Shown here: positions 1 to 23,860 of the stretch, piece by piece
How positions within the stretch are numbered: the stretch's first letter is position 1
How the letters are laid out: every line of letters starts with the position of its first letter
NCBI RefSeq assembly: GCF_027942865.1
Contig: NC_134515.1
Span: 29,130,449-29,194,448, forward strand
Reading direction: 5' to 3'
Length of the DNA stretch: 64,000 bases
Origin: Odontesthes bonariensis
Lineage: Eukaryota > Chordata > Actinopteri > Atheriniformes > Atherinopsidae
Translations under genes and position numbers: made by a program
The notes under the pieces: generated by a model
The model's input: the letters and a program-made list of their open reading frames with translations, nothing else
The model's database searches: none
What the model was told of the DNA's origin: nothing

Positions 1-1000
1 AACATGAAAATATATGGAAGAAAAATAACAAAAATAAACAAAAATTACCGTTCCATGCTGAACATAGACATTTTTCAGTCTTGATCTGTTTGTTGCAACA
101 TTGGGAATTCCCAACTCTGAACAAACATTTCCTCAGAAACTCCCTTCATGATACAAACTCTCTTTTTAAAGTTCAAGTGGCACATTTGCCTTATCCTGGA
201 GCCTCTGGATGCATGACAAAATGTCTGATGCCGTCTTCAACACTTTTCTGGACTGTTCAAGCAACGGAAAAAAATTGTAAGATTTCTGTGTTCTTTAAAA
301 CATTGTCAATCAATACAGGTGACAACAGTAGTACTACTTACCCTTCCAAATGTTGAAAAATAAACTAATCTGTAAAGAAATACAAAATACATTAAATTAA
401 GTAGAAAATCAAGAAGCTAGAAGTTTGGACATTCCATTTTTGGCATCCCTGGATTCAGCAACTTCAAAATGTTTTATTAAAATTACTCCATTTCCTCAAT
501 GGTTATTTTTTATTTCACCATTTAAATTGTACTTAATTCGAACCCTTATTTCATTGGTTACTAACAGTACAGAGAGGACTCTTCAGAGGAAACACAATTA
601 AACTTTAAGTTTAAGAAATATTTATAGACAGTTGTAATGGAGCGGGATTCATGAGTTGGCTGTTGGGTGATTGAAATAATCAGCATAGTTATGCACTTGT
701 CGCAATTTTACAGTTTTATTCAGTACGTCCGAGTCTCTTTTCAGGCCTTTTTTTAATTTACTACATATGAAGTTTGTGTAAAGAAAAGGCCAGGCATATT
801 CACAGCAGAAGAGGAGGACTGAATTTGAAAGAAATACAACAAAACATAACATTATTACAGGCTAATTGCTTTGTTAGTGAGTCTCTCGGTCAATCGTTGT
901 TGATGTTTACAGTGTCACTACAGAAGCAAAAAGGCGTCATGATAATGATTAACGTTATGGTTGATAATCCTGAAGAGCTTGCAAGATTTTAAAGTGGCAC
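1..1000. other. Intergenic, nothing recognised
   Basis: AT-rich sequence with only short random frames. The GC-richer piece at about 1000-1180, next to the Rex3 copy, may be a dispersed repeat fragment but has no clear ends. Confidence 0.5.
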
Positions 1001-1265
1001 CTCCTCTAAGTTCCACCCCCTCCTCCCCATCCCGTCAGTGCTCCATCCAAAGCCATGCCCTCACAAACTTTCTGCAATGGTTTATATAGTCTATGGGTAA
1101 AACGCGAAGAGTGTGCACACCCCGAGGAGGCAAGGGCAGAGGGGGGCGTAGGCAGAACTTGACATGAAGACATCTGATTGGTTTTTTGCTTTCAGACCGA
1201 AAAGCATGTATTGGTCAGAGTTTTGTCAGTCTTGTAGCTGCCACAGAGGACTGAGTCTTTTCGTT

Positions 1266-1772
1266 CCATCCATCCATCCATCCATCCACCAATCATCTTC
1301 CACTTCTTCGGGGGTCGGGTCGCGGGGGCAGCAGCTTGAGCAGAGAAACCCAGACGTCCCTGTTCCCGGCCACTTCCTCCAGCTCTTCTGGGGGGACCCC
1401 GAGGCGTTCCCAGGCCAGCCGAGAAACATAGTCTCTCCAACGTGTCCTGGGTCTTCCCCGGGGCCTCCTCCCAGTGGGATGGGCCCGGAACACCTCACCA
1501 GGGAGGCGTTCAGGAGGCAATTTAACCAGATGCCCGAACCACCTCATCTGACTCCTCTCGATGTGGAGGAGCAGTGGTTCTACTCTGAGCCCCTCCCGGA
1601 TGACCGAGCTTCTCACCCTATCTCTAAGGGAGAGCCCAGACACCCTGCGGAGGAAACTCATTTCGGCCGCTTGTATTCGCGATCTCATTCTTTCGGTCAC
1701 TACCCACAACTCGTGACCATAGGTGAGGGTAGGAACATAGATTGACCGGTAAATCGAGAGCTCCTTTTTCAC
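1266..1772 (-). mobile_element. Rex3-like (RTE clade) LINE, 3' fragment
   Basis: Read on the minus strand, this encodes the C-terminal end of a reverse-transcriptase ORF (LRRVSGLSLRDRVRSSVIRE...GHLVKLPPERLPGEVF...) and ends in a (GATG)n tail, seen as ATCC repeats at 1266-1288. The same protein is encoded at 25842-26522. The copy is 5'-truncated. Near its 5' end 18 bases are missing relative to the other copy, between two AGCT tetramers. The frame is open apart from the truncation, so the insertion is fairly young. Confidence 0.85.
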
Positions 1773-1944
1773 TCATTTCGGAATTTCTTTTCATTCCTTT
1801 TTCTGAAATCATTAATCTATTGACTGCTCTCAGGACAGAAGAACCATTTGACCCAGTATCACAAAAAGTGTTTCTGAACATGATTACCAACCATAATTTT
1901 AATGGCTGCTTTTGTTTTAAAAACTCAATAGCAGTAGTTTCAAG

Positions 1945-2160
1945 CAGTGTTGGGCAAGTTACTCTGGAAAAGTAATTAAATTACTGTTTACTCCTTTTAA
2001 TAGTAGTCAAGTTACTGATTACTCCTTTTGACAGCGCCCAACTTACTGATTACTCCTTTTAACACTAATTAAGTTAATGATTACCCTTTTAAAAGTACCT
2101 AGTCACGTTACTAGTTACATTACAAGTCAGTTACTCCATTTCATCAAAAAAAATTAATGA
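1945..2160 (+). mobile_element. hAT-like transposon terminus
   Basis: Begins CAGTGTTGGGCAAGTTACTC, followed by three imperfect repeats of TTACTGATTACTCCTTTT. This pattern is typical of the ends of fish hAT elements. No matching opposite end (CCCAACACTG) and no transposase frame was found, so this is a terminal fragment. The sequence to about 2850 may be the element's former interior. Confidence 0.5.
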
Positions 2161-2959
2161 AACAATGCAGAACAACCTCTAGCTCCTCAATTAACTTTAC
2201 TGGGAAGTGCATACTCTAACAACAAACAAACTCCGTGCTTCTGACTGAAATTGGATGTACTCTAGAGTTTTTTGCTGTGGAACACGTTTTATTCCCCCCA
2301 CATAACTCACATCGCACAATAATGTTCTTACTTTTAACAGAGATGGACTCATAATAATAACTAAATTTCTAGCTACAGAACGCGTACTTTCTTACCCCAT
2401 CATGAATTTCTTTATGTTTACAGGACGCTTTCAGTGGCAAACGCGCACTGCTTCGAGATGACGGCGCGATTACAACCGATAAAACACTACATTTTGTTGT
2501 TAACTTTGTACCGCAGTCGTAACGTGTAGTTACCTCTATGTTGAAATAGGATACAATTGTTCACGCACAACCTATTATTTCAGACAGTAGGCCTATGCCG
2601 TTTCATAATGGTAGCAACATGCACTTCCCGACCACTTCATAGTGTAACGTTACATTAATCTAATTTGATCCAATACAACGACGGCGCCATGAATTCTTTA
2701 CTTCCAAAATGCACTCCGGATGACCTTGAAATGCTGCGGTTGATGAAGGGGCGGTTTCATGAACGTTAGACTTCGCTGATTGGTTAGGAGATGCATGGTC
2801 TCCCAAATAAAAGTCTGTAAAAAAGATCAAATTCTGAGAGAAAAAAATAAAATTAAGGAGGAGAGAAATCATTAGGTGAAGAAACACGGCTGATTTACTA
2901 ATTTAAGACATCATTAGTGTTTAAAAATGTGTAGTTTCATAACTTGATTGTTTTTTAAA

Positions 2960-5900
2960 GATGCTGTGTTTACAGTAAAAGTAATTGCATGAATTGATCT
3001 AAAAAACAAATTTTCATTCTCCACATATGGGGGTTTGGGATGTGTAAGATCTTCTGTCAGAAGCCTAGGAGTTTGACAGTTCTGCATAGTATCTTAACTG
3101 ATCCTTAATATCATTAGTAGTAGTCCTAACAAAGTATACAGTAAAAGTACTTGATAGTACTCATGGTAGTAGTCCATGATGTACTTAGTCCAGGAGTATA
3201 GGTTTCATGAACTACTTATGGAAGAAACAGGTTTTATATCACTTCAAAGTTAGACAAAATAGGTCCATTCTTGTTCAGTTTGTCTATGGATTACTCACAA
3301 AGTATACAGTGAAAGTACTTGATAGTACTCATGGTAGTAGTCCATGATGTACTTAGTCCAGCAGTATAGGTTTCATGAACTACTAATGGAAGAAACAGGT
3401 TTTATACCACATCATAGTTAAACAAAATAGGTCCATTCTTGTTCAGTTTAAGGGACTTTGTCTATGAATTACGCAGAAAGTATACAGTGAAAGTACTTGA
3501 TAGTACCCATGGTAGTAGTCCATAGTGTACTAAGTCTGTCAGTGTAGGTTTCATGAACTACTTATGGAAGAAACAGGTTTTATACTTCTTCAAAGTTTGA
3601 CAAAATAGGTCCATTCTTGTTCAGTTTGTCTATGGATTACTCACAAAGTATACAGTGAAAGTACTTGATAGTACTCATGGTAGTAGTCCATGATGTACTT
3701 AGTCCAGCAGTATAGGTTTCATGAACCACTTATGGAAGAAACAGGTTTTAAATCACTTCAAATTTAGACAAAATAGGTCCATTCTTGTTTAGTTTGTCTA
3801 TGGATTACTCTGAAAGTATACAGTGAAAGTACTTGATAGTACCCATGGTAGTAGTCCATGGTGTACTTAGTCCAGCAGTTTAGTTTCATTAACTACTTAT
3901 GGAAGAAACAGGTTTTATACCACTTCAAAGTTTGACAAAATAGGTCCATTCTTGTTCAGTTTGTCTATGGATTACTCACAAAGTATGCAGTGAAAGTACT
4001 TGATAGTACTCATGGTAGTAGTCCATGATGTACTTAGTCCAGCAGTATAGGTTTCATTAACTACTTATGGAATAAACAGGTTTCATACCACATCAAATTT
4101 AGACAAAATAGGTCCATTTTTGTTCAGTTTAAGGGACTTTGTCTCGGGATGACTCAGAAAGTATTCAGCAAAAATATTGTTATTGTACAGTAAATATGGT
4201 ATATGGGAGATTTATTGGTGCAAAAGTCCAGCAGTATAGGTTTCATGAACTACTTATGGAAGAAACAGGTTTTATATCACTTCAAAGTTTGACAAAATAG
4301 GTCCATTCTTGTTCAGTTTGTCTATGGATTACTCTGAAAGTATACAGTGAAAGTACTTGATAGTACCCATGGTAGTAGTCCATGGTGTACTTAGTCCAGC
4401 AGTTTAGGTTTCATTAACTACTTATGGAAGAAACAGGTTTTATACCACTTCAAAGTTTGACAAAATAGGTCCATTCTTGTTCAGTTTGTCTATGGATTAC
4501 TCACAAAGTATACAGTGAAAGTACTTGATAGTACTCATGGTAGTAGTCCATGATGTACTTAGTCCAGCAGTATAGGTTTCATTAACTACTTATGAAATAA
4601 ACAGGTTTCATACCACATCAAATTTAGACAAAATAGGTCCATTTTTGTTCAGTTTAAGGGACTTTGTCTCGGGATGACTCAGAAAGTATTCAGCAAAAAT
4701 ATTGTTATTGTACAGTAAATATGGTATATGGGAGATTTATTGGTGCAAAAGTCCAGCAGTATAGGTTTCATGAACTACTTATGGAAGAAACAGGTTTTTT
4801 ACCACATCAAAGTTAGACAAAATAGGTTTATTTTTGTTCAGTGTAAGGGACTTTGTCCATGAATTACTTGGAAAGTATACAGTGAAAGTACTTGATAGTA
4901 CCCATGGTAGTAGTCCATGATGTACTTAGTCCAGCAGTATAGGTTTCATGAACTACTTATGGAAGAAACAGGTTTTATATCACTTCAAAGTTAGACAAAA
5001 TAGGTCCATTCTTGTTCAGTTTGTCTATGGATTACTCTGAAAGTATACAGTGAAAGTACTTGATAGTACCCATGGTAGTAGTCCATGGTGTACTTAGTCT
5101 GGCAGCATAGGTTTCATGAACTACTTATGGAAGAAACAGGTTTTATACTTCTTCAAAATTTGACAAAATAGGTCCATTCTTTTTCAGTTTGTCTATGGAT
5201 TACTCTGAAAGTATACAGTGAAAGTACTTGATAGTACCCATGGTAGTAGTCCATGATGTACTTAGTCCAGCAGTTTAGGTTTCATTAACTACTTATGGAA
5301 GAAACAGGTTTTATACCACTTCAAAGTTTGACAAAATAGGTCCATTCTTGTTCAGTTTGTCTATGGATTACTCACAAAGTATACAGTGAAAGTACTTGAT
5401 AGTACTCATGGTAGTAGTCCATGATGTACTTAGTCCAGCAGTATAGGTTTCATGAACTACTTATGGAATAAACAGGTTTTATACCACATCAAATTTAGAC
5501 AAAATAGGTCCATTCTTGTTCAGTTTAAGGGACTTTGTCTCGGGATGACTCAGAAAGTATACAGCAAAAATATTGTTATTGTACAGTAAATATGGCGTAT
5601 GGGAGCTTTATTGGTGCAAAAGTCCAGCAGTATAGGTTTCATGAACTACTTATGGAAGAAACAGGTTTTTTACCACATCAAAGTTAGACAAAATAGGTTT
5701 ATTTTTGTTCAGTGTAAGGGACTTTGTCCATGAATTACTTGGAAAGTATACAGTGAAAGTACTTGATAGTACCCATGGTAGTAGTCCATGATGTACTTAG
5801 TCCAGCAGTATAGGTTTCATGAACTACTTATGGAAGAAACAGGTTTTATATCACTTCAAAGTTAGACAAAATAGGTCCATTCTTGTTCAGTTTGTCTATG

Positions 5901-7860
5901 GATTACTCTGAAAGTATACAGTGAAAGTACTTGATAGTACCCATGGTAGTAGTCCATGGTGTACTTAGTCCAGCAGTATAGGTTTCATGAACTACTTATG
6001 GAAGAAACAGGTTTTATACTTCTTCAAAATTTGACAAAATAGGTCCATTCTTTTTCAGTTTGTCTATGGATTACTCACAAAGTATACAGTGAAAGTACTT
6101 GATAGTACTCATGGTAGTAGTCCATGGTGTACTTAGTCCAGCAGTATAGGTTTCATGAACTACTTATGGAATAAACAGGTTTTATATCACATCAAAGTTA
6201 AACAAAATAGGTCCATTCTTGTTGAGTTTAAGGGACTTTGTCTATGAATTACGCGGAAAGTATACAGTGTAAGTACTTGATAATACCCATGGTAGTTGTC
6301 CATGATGTACTTAGTCTGGCAGTGTAGGTTTCATGAACTACTTATGGAAGAAACAGGTTTTATATCACTTCAAAGTTAGACAAAATAGGTCCATTCTTGT
6401 TCAGTTTGTCTATGGATTACTCACAAAGTATACAGTGAAAGTACTTGATAGTACTCATGGTAGTAGTCCATGATGTACTTAGTCCAGCAATATAGGTTTC
6501 ATGAACTACTTATGGAATAAACAGGTTTCATACCACATCAAATTTAGACAAAATAGGTCCATTCTTGTTCAGTTTAAGGGACTTTGTCTCGGGATGACTC
6601 AGAAAGTATACAGCAAAAATATTGTTATTGTACAGTAAATATGGCGTATGGGAGCTTTATTGGTGCAAAAGTCCAGCAGTATAGATTTCATGAACTACTT
6701 ATGGAAGAAACAGGTTTTTTACCACATCAAAGTTAGACAAAATAGGTTTATTTTTGTTCAGTTTAAGGGACTTTGTCCATGAATTACTTGGAAAGTATAC
6801 AGTGAAAGTACTTGATAGTACCCATGGTAGTAGTCCATGATGTACTTAGTACAGCAGTATAGGTTTCATGAACTACTTATGGAAGAAACAGGTTATATAT
6901 CACTTCAAAGTTTGACAAAATAGGTCCATTCTTGTTCAGTTTGTCTATGGATTACTCTGAAAGTATACAGTGAAAGTACTTGATAGTACCCATGGTAGTA
7001 GTCCATGGTGTACTTAGTCTTGCAGCATAGGTTTCATGAACTACTTATGGAAGAAACAGGTTTTATACTTCTTCAAAATTTGACAAAATAGGTCCATTCT
7101 TTTTCAGTTTGTCTATGGATTACTCACAAAGTATACAGTGAAAGTACTTGATAGTACTCATGGTAGTAGTCCATGGTGTACTTAGTCCAGCAGTATAGGT
7201 TTCATGAACTACTTATGGAAGAAACAGGTTTTATATCACATCAAAGTTAAACAAAATAGGTCCATTCTTGTTCAGTTTAAGGGACTTTGTCTATGAATTA
7301 CGCGGAAAGTATACAGTGAAAGTACTTGATAATACCCATGGTAGTTGTCCATGATGTACTTAGTCTGGCAGTGTAGGTTTCATGAACTACTTATGGAAGA
7401 AACAGGTTTTATATCAGTTCAAAGTTAGACAAAATAGGTCCATTCTAGTTCAGTTTGTCTAAGGATTACTCACAAAGTATACAGTGAAAGTACTTGATAG
7501 TAGTCATGGTAGTAGTCCATGGTGTACTTAGTCCAGCAGTATAGGTTTCATGAACTACTTATGGAATAAACAGGTTTCATACCACATCAAATTTAGACAA
7601 AGTAGGTCCATTCAGTTTAAGGGACTTTGTCTCGGGATGACTCAGAAAGTATACAGCAAAAATATTGTTATAGTACAGTAAATATGGTGTATGGGAGCTT
7701 TATTGGTGCAAAACAAAAAAAAGACAACTTTGAGGCTTAATTACTCCAAAATGATACAGTAAAAATGTTTGATAATGACTGAGCATGCCATGTGGTCAGG
7801 ATGGTTTTGAAGTAAAACCATTGTCAAAACTTATGGACGAAAGTTGTCTTACAGTCCAGT
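2960..7860. repeat. Satellite-like tandem array, 168/178/189-bp monomers with higher-order repeat
   Basis: The anchor GTATACAG (or GTATTCAG, GTATGCAG) recurs 27 times from 3134 to 7649. Spacings are almost all 168, 178 or 189 bp. The 178-bp type carries an extra stretch around AAGGGACTTTGTC. The 189-bp type follows a variant monomer that reads AGCAAAAATATTGTTATTG. That variant monomer sits at 4161, 4686, 5557, 6606 and 7649, giving blocks of 525, 871, 1049 and 1043 bp. The last two are the same six-monomer order repeated. Degenerate monomers extend to about 2960 and 7860. Each monomer contains short inverted repeats (CATGG...CCATG and AGTACT...AGTACT). No ORF of any length is present. Confidence 0.95.
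7721..7850. repeat. Inverted repeat closing the tandem array
   Basis: AAGACAACTTT at 7721-7731 is the exact reverse complement of AAAGTTGTCTT at 7840-7850, 108 bases apart. The interval between them resembles a diverged monomer. It may mark the end of an element that carries the array. Confidence 0.5.
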
Positions 7861-7924
7861 AAAAATGGAATATTACACCGTTTTCGGTAAAAAAAAAAAA
7901 AAAAAACACACGTTTACACACGAG

Positions 7925-8290
7925 CTTGATTTATTGCTTCTACCCTCTTATTTTGAAAACCGGAAGTCATTTTACGTGGTTTTAAACTAGCGCTATCTTT
8001 CTCAGTGGACTTGGAGCATTCGCCGTAAGCTCCATGGTACGGGCGCAGATAAAATGTTTGAGCGGCTGGCTTGACTACGTGAAGACGAACGGCGGCTCAT
8101 TTGACCGCAGTCTCAAAGCTTGGGCTGATAGAAAAAAATCGCCTGCGCACCACAATGACAGAAAGCAGATTGAACTGTTTAATGTCCACCGAATATGACC
8201 TGCTACGGCGAATTGAATTCAACGATTTAATTAAAGACTTCGCTTTTCAAAAATGCCGAAAGGTTCACTTGTAAGTGGACCCATTTCACC
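7925..8290 (+). other. CpG-rich island with ETS-like site, short ORF and splice donor
   Basis: This stretch is richer in G+C and CpG than its surroundings. It has CCGGAAGT near 7961, a 54-codon ATG frame at 8034-8198 (begins MVRAQIKCLSGWLDYVKTNG), an overlapping frame from the ATG at 8182, and GTAAGT at 8272. The ORF is not recognised. It could be a promoter with the first exon of a non-coding or lost gene, or the 5' end of an old transposon carrying the adjacent array. No downstream exon was found. Confidence 0.35.
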
Positions 8291-11002
8291 TTGAATGCGT
8301 AGTGGTGACAGTGCCTGTTTGACATGCCATGATTTCCTTTTTGATAATTAATTCTAGACCAGTACCTTGTCTGCAAGAGATTATTTTGTTCTAACTATAC
8401 CACTTTTGTTGACGAGTTTAAAAGGTATAGGACAAAAAAACCTGTTATTACCATGGCTGACGTTGGGAATGTTCTTGTTCAAATAGGCGGCTAGCCTATG
8501 TCCATTTTTATTTTTTTTAGGCTATAAACTTATAAAAAGTTCTATATTTCAAATATCTGTGCCAGTGTCATTATTTAATTTTATCGTTAGTTTTTACATT
8601 TGAACATTATTTTTGGTCATGGTGCGAATGTTATCTGCCAGTGTTAATTGTGGGGGAGGGGCCTCGGGGATGTGTCTGCACCGGGCCTCGGCAAAGGCTA
8701 ACGCGGCATTGTTTGCACTGAACTGTTGGCTGTGAGTTTCTGTCCATGTTTTCTACTGAAAGCATTCACCTGTGTTACCTGTTGGCGCTGTGTCATACTC
8801 ATCACCTAAGTTATTGTCAAGCTACAAAAAACACCCTGATCCATACACGGTGACCTCTGAAGATTTCTCTGCTATACTTTAACGGTCAGCTGATTTCTAT
8901 TAGATCTATTTTGTTATCTACCTATAAAAACAGTACATCTTTAATGATAACCTATACTACAGTAATAGAATTTCCCTTAAAGGATTGATAAAGTATTAGT
9001 GAATTGAATTATATTGAATTTAAGAATGACCAGGTGTCCTCATATCATTGAACACAGTGGGTGATCATAATGTAGCCCAACCTTATCCACACAGCTCACT
9101 CATAAGCCACTAAGCAAAGATATTCTTAAAGGACTTAAGTTACCTGAAGTAAGCGGTGAATTTTCTCTTCACCTCCCAATGTATATTCTACAAAAAAAAA
9201 AAGCTTAAGATACTTTGTCTATTGCAATCTTGTCACACAGTTACAAAAGTAAAGAAAATAATTCACATTCAAGATAATGTCACACGCTACTCACACGCTT
9301 ACCCTACTGTTGTCATTTTTAGCCACACAAATCCCAGTAAGAGTGGATGAAAATAATTGAACATGAAAGTTGCAGCAGTAAGGAATTATCGGACAAAATG
9401 ATTTTCTTTCTTTCTTAAATGATTTTCCAGTGTATTCTATGTTAAAGAAGATCTTCATGGAAGCATTGGGACTCCCTTCCAATGCATTTGGAGAATTTGT
9501 AGAATTCTTATCCTGGGTGCAACTTGGATACTTTCAGGTCATTTCACTAAAAAAAAGGTAAATACACATAAGTGGGAGCGGCAGGGTTTGAAATTCCAGG
9601 AGAATTCATGGCTGGGAAAAAACTGACAGAATAAAACAAATTAACTTGACAAGGAAGACAAAAGGAGACACATTATCTTTCTGCTGTTCTATGATTATTT
9701 AACAACCAGAGACCTTAACTGACACAAATCTTGCCATGTTTGCTGTACTATGACTGAGTATTAAAACATGCATCATATGTGGCTGCATTACAAATGTAAG
9801 TGTTGTGACTACAGCTATATGTAACCACGTCTCCCATCTTTTTAGAGCCTCTAAAAACATTCCAAACCTCAACAAGCACTGCACTTTTCAACTATAACTG
9901 TAAAACTTATCTTTGCCATAAGATGATAAATGCACTGATGACCAAAATCATCTTTACAGGCTTCATCTTTGGCTCAAAACCCAAACTTGGACAGAATTGC
10001 AGGTCATGACATTAATGCTTTCATGTTTCTCAACATCTACAGTCTGATGGTATTCCTCATTTGATTTCTGTATATAGACTGCAGCATTGCGCAGACAGAA
10101 AATATTAGCCACGGGAGGCGTTTCATTTCACCATTGCATGCTTTGCCTCAAATTTCGAATGGGATCATTACTGCATACTGAGCCACAGCTGGTAGGCCGG
10201 GCCAGCATGGGGCAACATAGTGATGCAAGTTCCCTTATCTGAGAATAGTACATGTGCACGTTTCACACATTGCATCATATAGCATCCAACTGGTCTTTAT
10301 GAGTCCACTTTATGGAAACCTGAAAAAGAACTCAAGGTTTACTGTGACCTGATTTAGCCAGTAGTGTTCATGTGTGAGATATTAACAGTTTCCAGGGAAG
10401 CAATATCTGAATCATACAGAAATGACAGTCCTCTCATGTGGTGGTTGCACCAACACATGGGGATGGAAACTAAATTTACATGAAATTAGTCAGACCAGTG
10501 ATGATGTGAACTGTGCTATGTGGTACAGTTTCTTGTTACTTACTGAACTACCACAGGTTTTTGCCATTGCAGTGATTTTTGTTGGTCCATTTTGGCATTA
10601 ATGTAATTTTATTTGAAATGTTATTCACTGTATAAGTTTCCATGTAAGAGCTACTAGGAATGCCTTGTTTACCATACACGAAACACAAATCTGTACACAT
10701 AAAATAACAGTAAATACAAATGTGTCTATTTCTTTTCGGTCTAGTTAGACAAAACAGGTAGATGTTCATTCCTACAAAACAATAGAACCAAACAGATTTG
10801 TATGTGGTAACATAAATTCCAGGAGGGAGTGCTATTTAAAAACTGACAATAATGTTTTAAGCATGAATTAATTAATTTACTACCTGTTGGAGACATGGAT
10901 TATAGATAAAGTGCAAAAAAAATAAATCAATGTGCAAAAAGTTTATATTTTTGCTTAAGGTGTTTTTTCCTGTTTCAACAGAATTGCCACAAATGAGGAA
11001 AA
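8290..11002. other. Intergenic, nothing recognised
   Basis: No coding frame, RNA gene or clear repeat was seen. The C- and G-rich piece at about 8650-8720 resembles transposon debris but could not be assigned. Confidence 0.45.
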
Positions 11003-11532
11003 TGTAACTGTCCCAGGGTTGGTGAGCGGTTTAGAGAACCCAAATGTGGAAGGCAGCATTCTGGAGGCAATGAATGAAAGACTAAAGTGTTTACTGGAAA
11101 GCAAACCAAAAGCAGCAAAACAAGAAATAAACTCTAGAAATAAAAGTCTAAATAAATTAAACAACACGATAATAGAAAAAAACAAATCAATGGCGTAGGG
11201 AGAATAAGGAGTCCAGGTGATGGCAGTACAGCAAGGATCTGGCAAGGACTGAAAAAAACCCAAGGGGAATATATACTGAGGAAAACTAAGGAGGAAGTGA
11301 CTGCAGCCGTGATTGATTGAATAGGAGACAGGTGTGGAAATCGAGCTGAGAACCAAACAGGGAAACTGAGGATACTAAGAGTAATGATCAGATCTGTACA
11401 CAGGACTGAAACCATGGATAATGTAAGCAAAGTAAGACCAAAGAACCAAAAGGCTAAATGATTAAACCATGAAAAGACAAAAAACTCAAAGACCAGTAAA
11501 AACAGAACACGAAAAAAACACAGATCATGACA
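11003..11532 (-). mobile_element. Probable solo LTR of a Gypsy-like element
   Basis: On the minus strand the block runs from TGTCATGATCTG to GACAGTTACA, with the TG...CA ends of an LTR. It has the T-rich, CCT-rich composition and the run of open frames (for example minus 11134-11715) that fish Gypsy LTRs show. The 5-bp flanks GAAAA and GGATA do not match, so no target duplication is visible. No internal retroviral-type genes are present. This is a pattern-based call. Confidence 0.4.
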
Positions 11533-13042
11533 GGATACAACTTTGCTTATTATGTGTGACCTGGCAAACATCAAAATTACGTCACTGCCTGCTTCCCAAA
11601 CAATAAACTCATGTGAATGACCAGCATCTCCCAAGATCTGATATAGAGCAGTTTCTTGCTGCAAACATGACTGGATGCGCGGGAATCCTCGGGTCAAAAC
11701 TGAATAGGCTGGCATAGGATTGTAATAAACTCATATGATAATTGTAAATTGTCATTATTTTTATATTCTTGTTGGTTCAATAAACTATCATGTACAGAAA
11801 CATAAATTCAGGAACTGACAGAGCAAGCTAGTGCTAGCTGGTGCTAAGGTTTGTGATTTATTTTTTTACCAGTTGAGAATTCCTCGTGAGCAAATAAAAC
11901 TGTACTCCAAGGACAACTAGGCCATTCATTTTTTATTATATTTTTATTTTTTGTCTGAGACACAGAACTTAAGAAATTGTTAGCAATATATGTACAGAAA
12001 CCATGTTTGAAACTTGAGTTGTTCAGTCTAAACATTAAACACGTTAGAGGGTCGGTTTTAATGTAGCATGTACTTTAAACATTTGTGTGCGAGCTACAAC
12101 TATGGGGCCACCGTGGCTCTAATAGCAGTTTTCTGCCAACAGCTATCATGTTTTGACATATTTCATTGCTTCATATACTGTAGGTATAAATTCATTTCTT
12201 ATCGGCTTATCAGAAGATTAGCATATAGTTACAGCTGCAGTCAGTGGTTGTGTAGCTAGATGCAAAGCAATTTTGAAAAATTCCAAATGCGCTTATATTG
12301 GTGTAATTAAGTTTTTAGTCAGTGTAAAAGAGATGTTGATAACAACATTTTCCAAAAACTACAAACTTGGTGTATCCATCACTGCAGATGCAGCACCAAT
12401 CCTGCCACCTTTGTTAATACTACACGCAAGTGTGAATATCTGACACATGATTATGAAGCACCACTGCCCTGCAGTAGTATTCGAAATGTATCAGCAGCTC
12501 TCTGACCATGTCCCCTAGAGGGTCCTCATTATGGAGTGAGTGAGAGAGTGAACAAGTCGACAATATGAGCACAGCCTTAGAGTCCATGTTGGTCGGCTTT
12601 TTTCCAGCCACTGCTGCTAAAGACATCCAGTGGTTTCAGTATATTACCCCTTTAAAATCATGTGTCAAGAGGGGATTTAAAATTTGACATTTTAGTAATT
12701 TGGTACCACGATAAAGACTACACAGTAGCATTTCCTTTTTTTTTTTTTTTTTGTTAAAAGCAAGTGGAAATATCATCCGTGTGAACTATTTCTCATTAGC
12801 CTTTAAACACCTCTAAAAATGCCTCACTCCTCTCAGCTAGGTGGGAGAGGCCTGCCAGTTGGAAACCTGACAGAAAGTTGACGACCCTGTTTAACACCAC
12901 TACAGGAGGAGTTAACTTGTAGTTAAGAGTGCGGTTAATCTTCTCCGCGCACTGCCACAGGCTTCAAAGTGCTGCCTCACAAGCTCCTCTCAGCCAGTCT
13001 GGAGTTCTTGTTCCCTACACAGAGCGAAACTTTACTCAGGGG
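11533..13042. other. Upstream region of slc13a3
   Basis: The last 200 bases before the start codon are GC-richer than the rest and should hold the slc13a3 leader and promoter. No TATA box was convincing. A poly-T run lies at 12735-12752. Confidence 0.4.
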
Positions 13043-23833
<10,791 letters not shown>

Positions 23834-23850
23834 TTGCACTCCTAGGTGAA

Positions 23851-23856
23851 AATAAA
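23851..23856 (+). terminator. slc13a3: Possible poly(A) signal just after the slc13a3 stop
   Basis: AATAAA starts 18 bases after the stop codon and 5 bases before the Tc1-like element. If used, cleavage would fall inside the element's terminal repeat and the 3' UTR would be only about 40 bases. Otherwise the transcript must run through the transposon. Confidence 0.3.
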
Positions 23857-23860
23857 CATA

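Noticed and set aside
3134-7649. CRISPR-like regular repeats
   Set aside because: There are no unique spacers; the whole unit is repeated, and the genome is eukaryotic. It is satellite DNA.
11134-11715. 193-codon minus-strand frame rich in Phe, Leu and Ser
   Set aside because: It lies in a probable solo LTR with T-rich composition; no domain, start context or splice partner was seen.
12929-13042. Upstream extension of the slc13a3 frame
   Set aside because: It has no ATG; the ATG at 13043 gives the family's expected N-terminal length.
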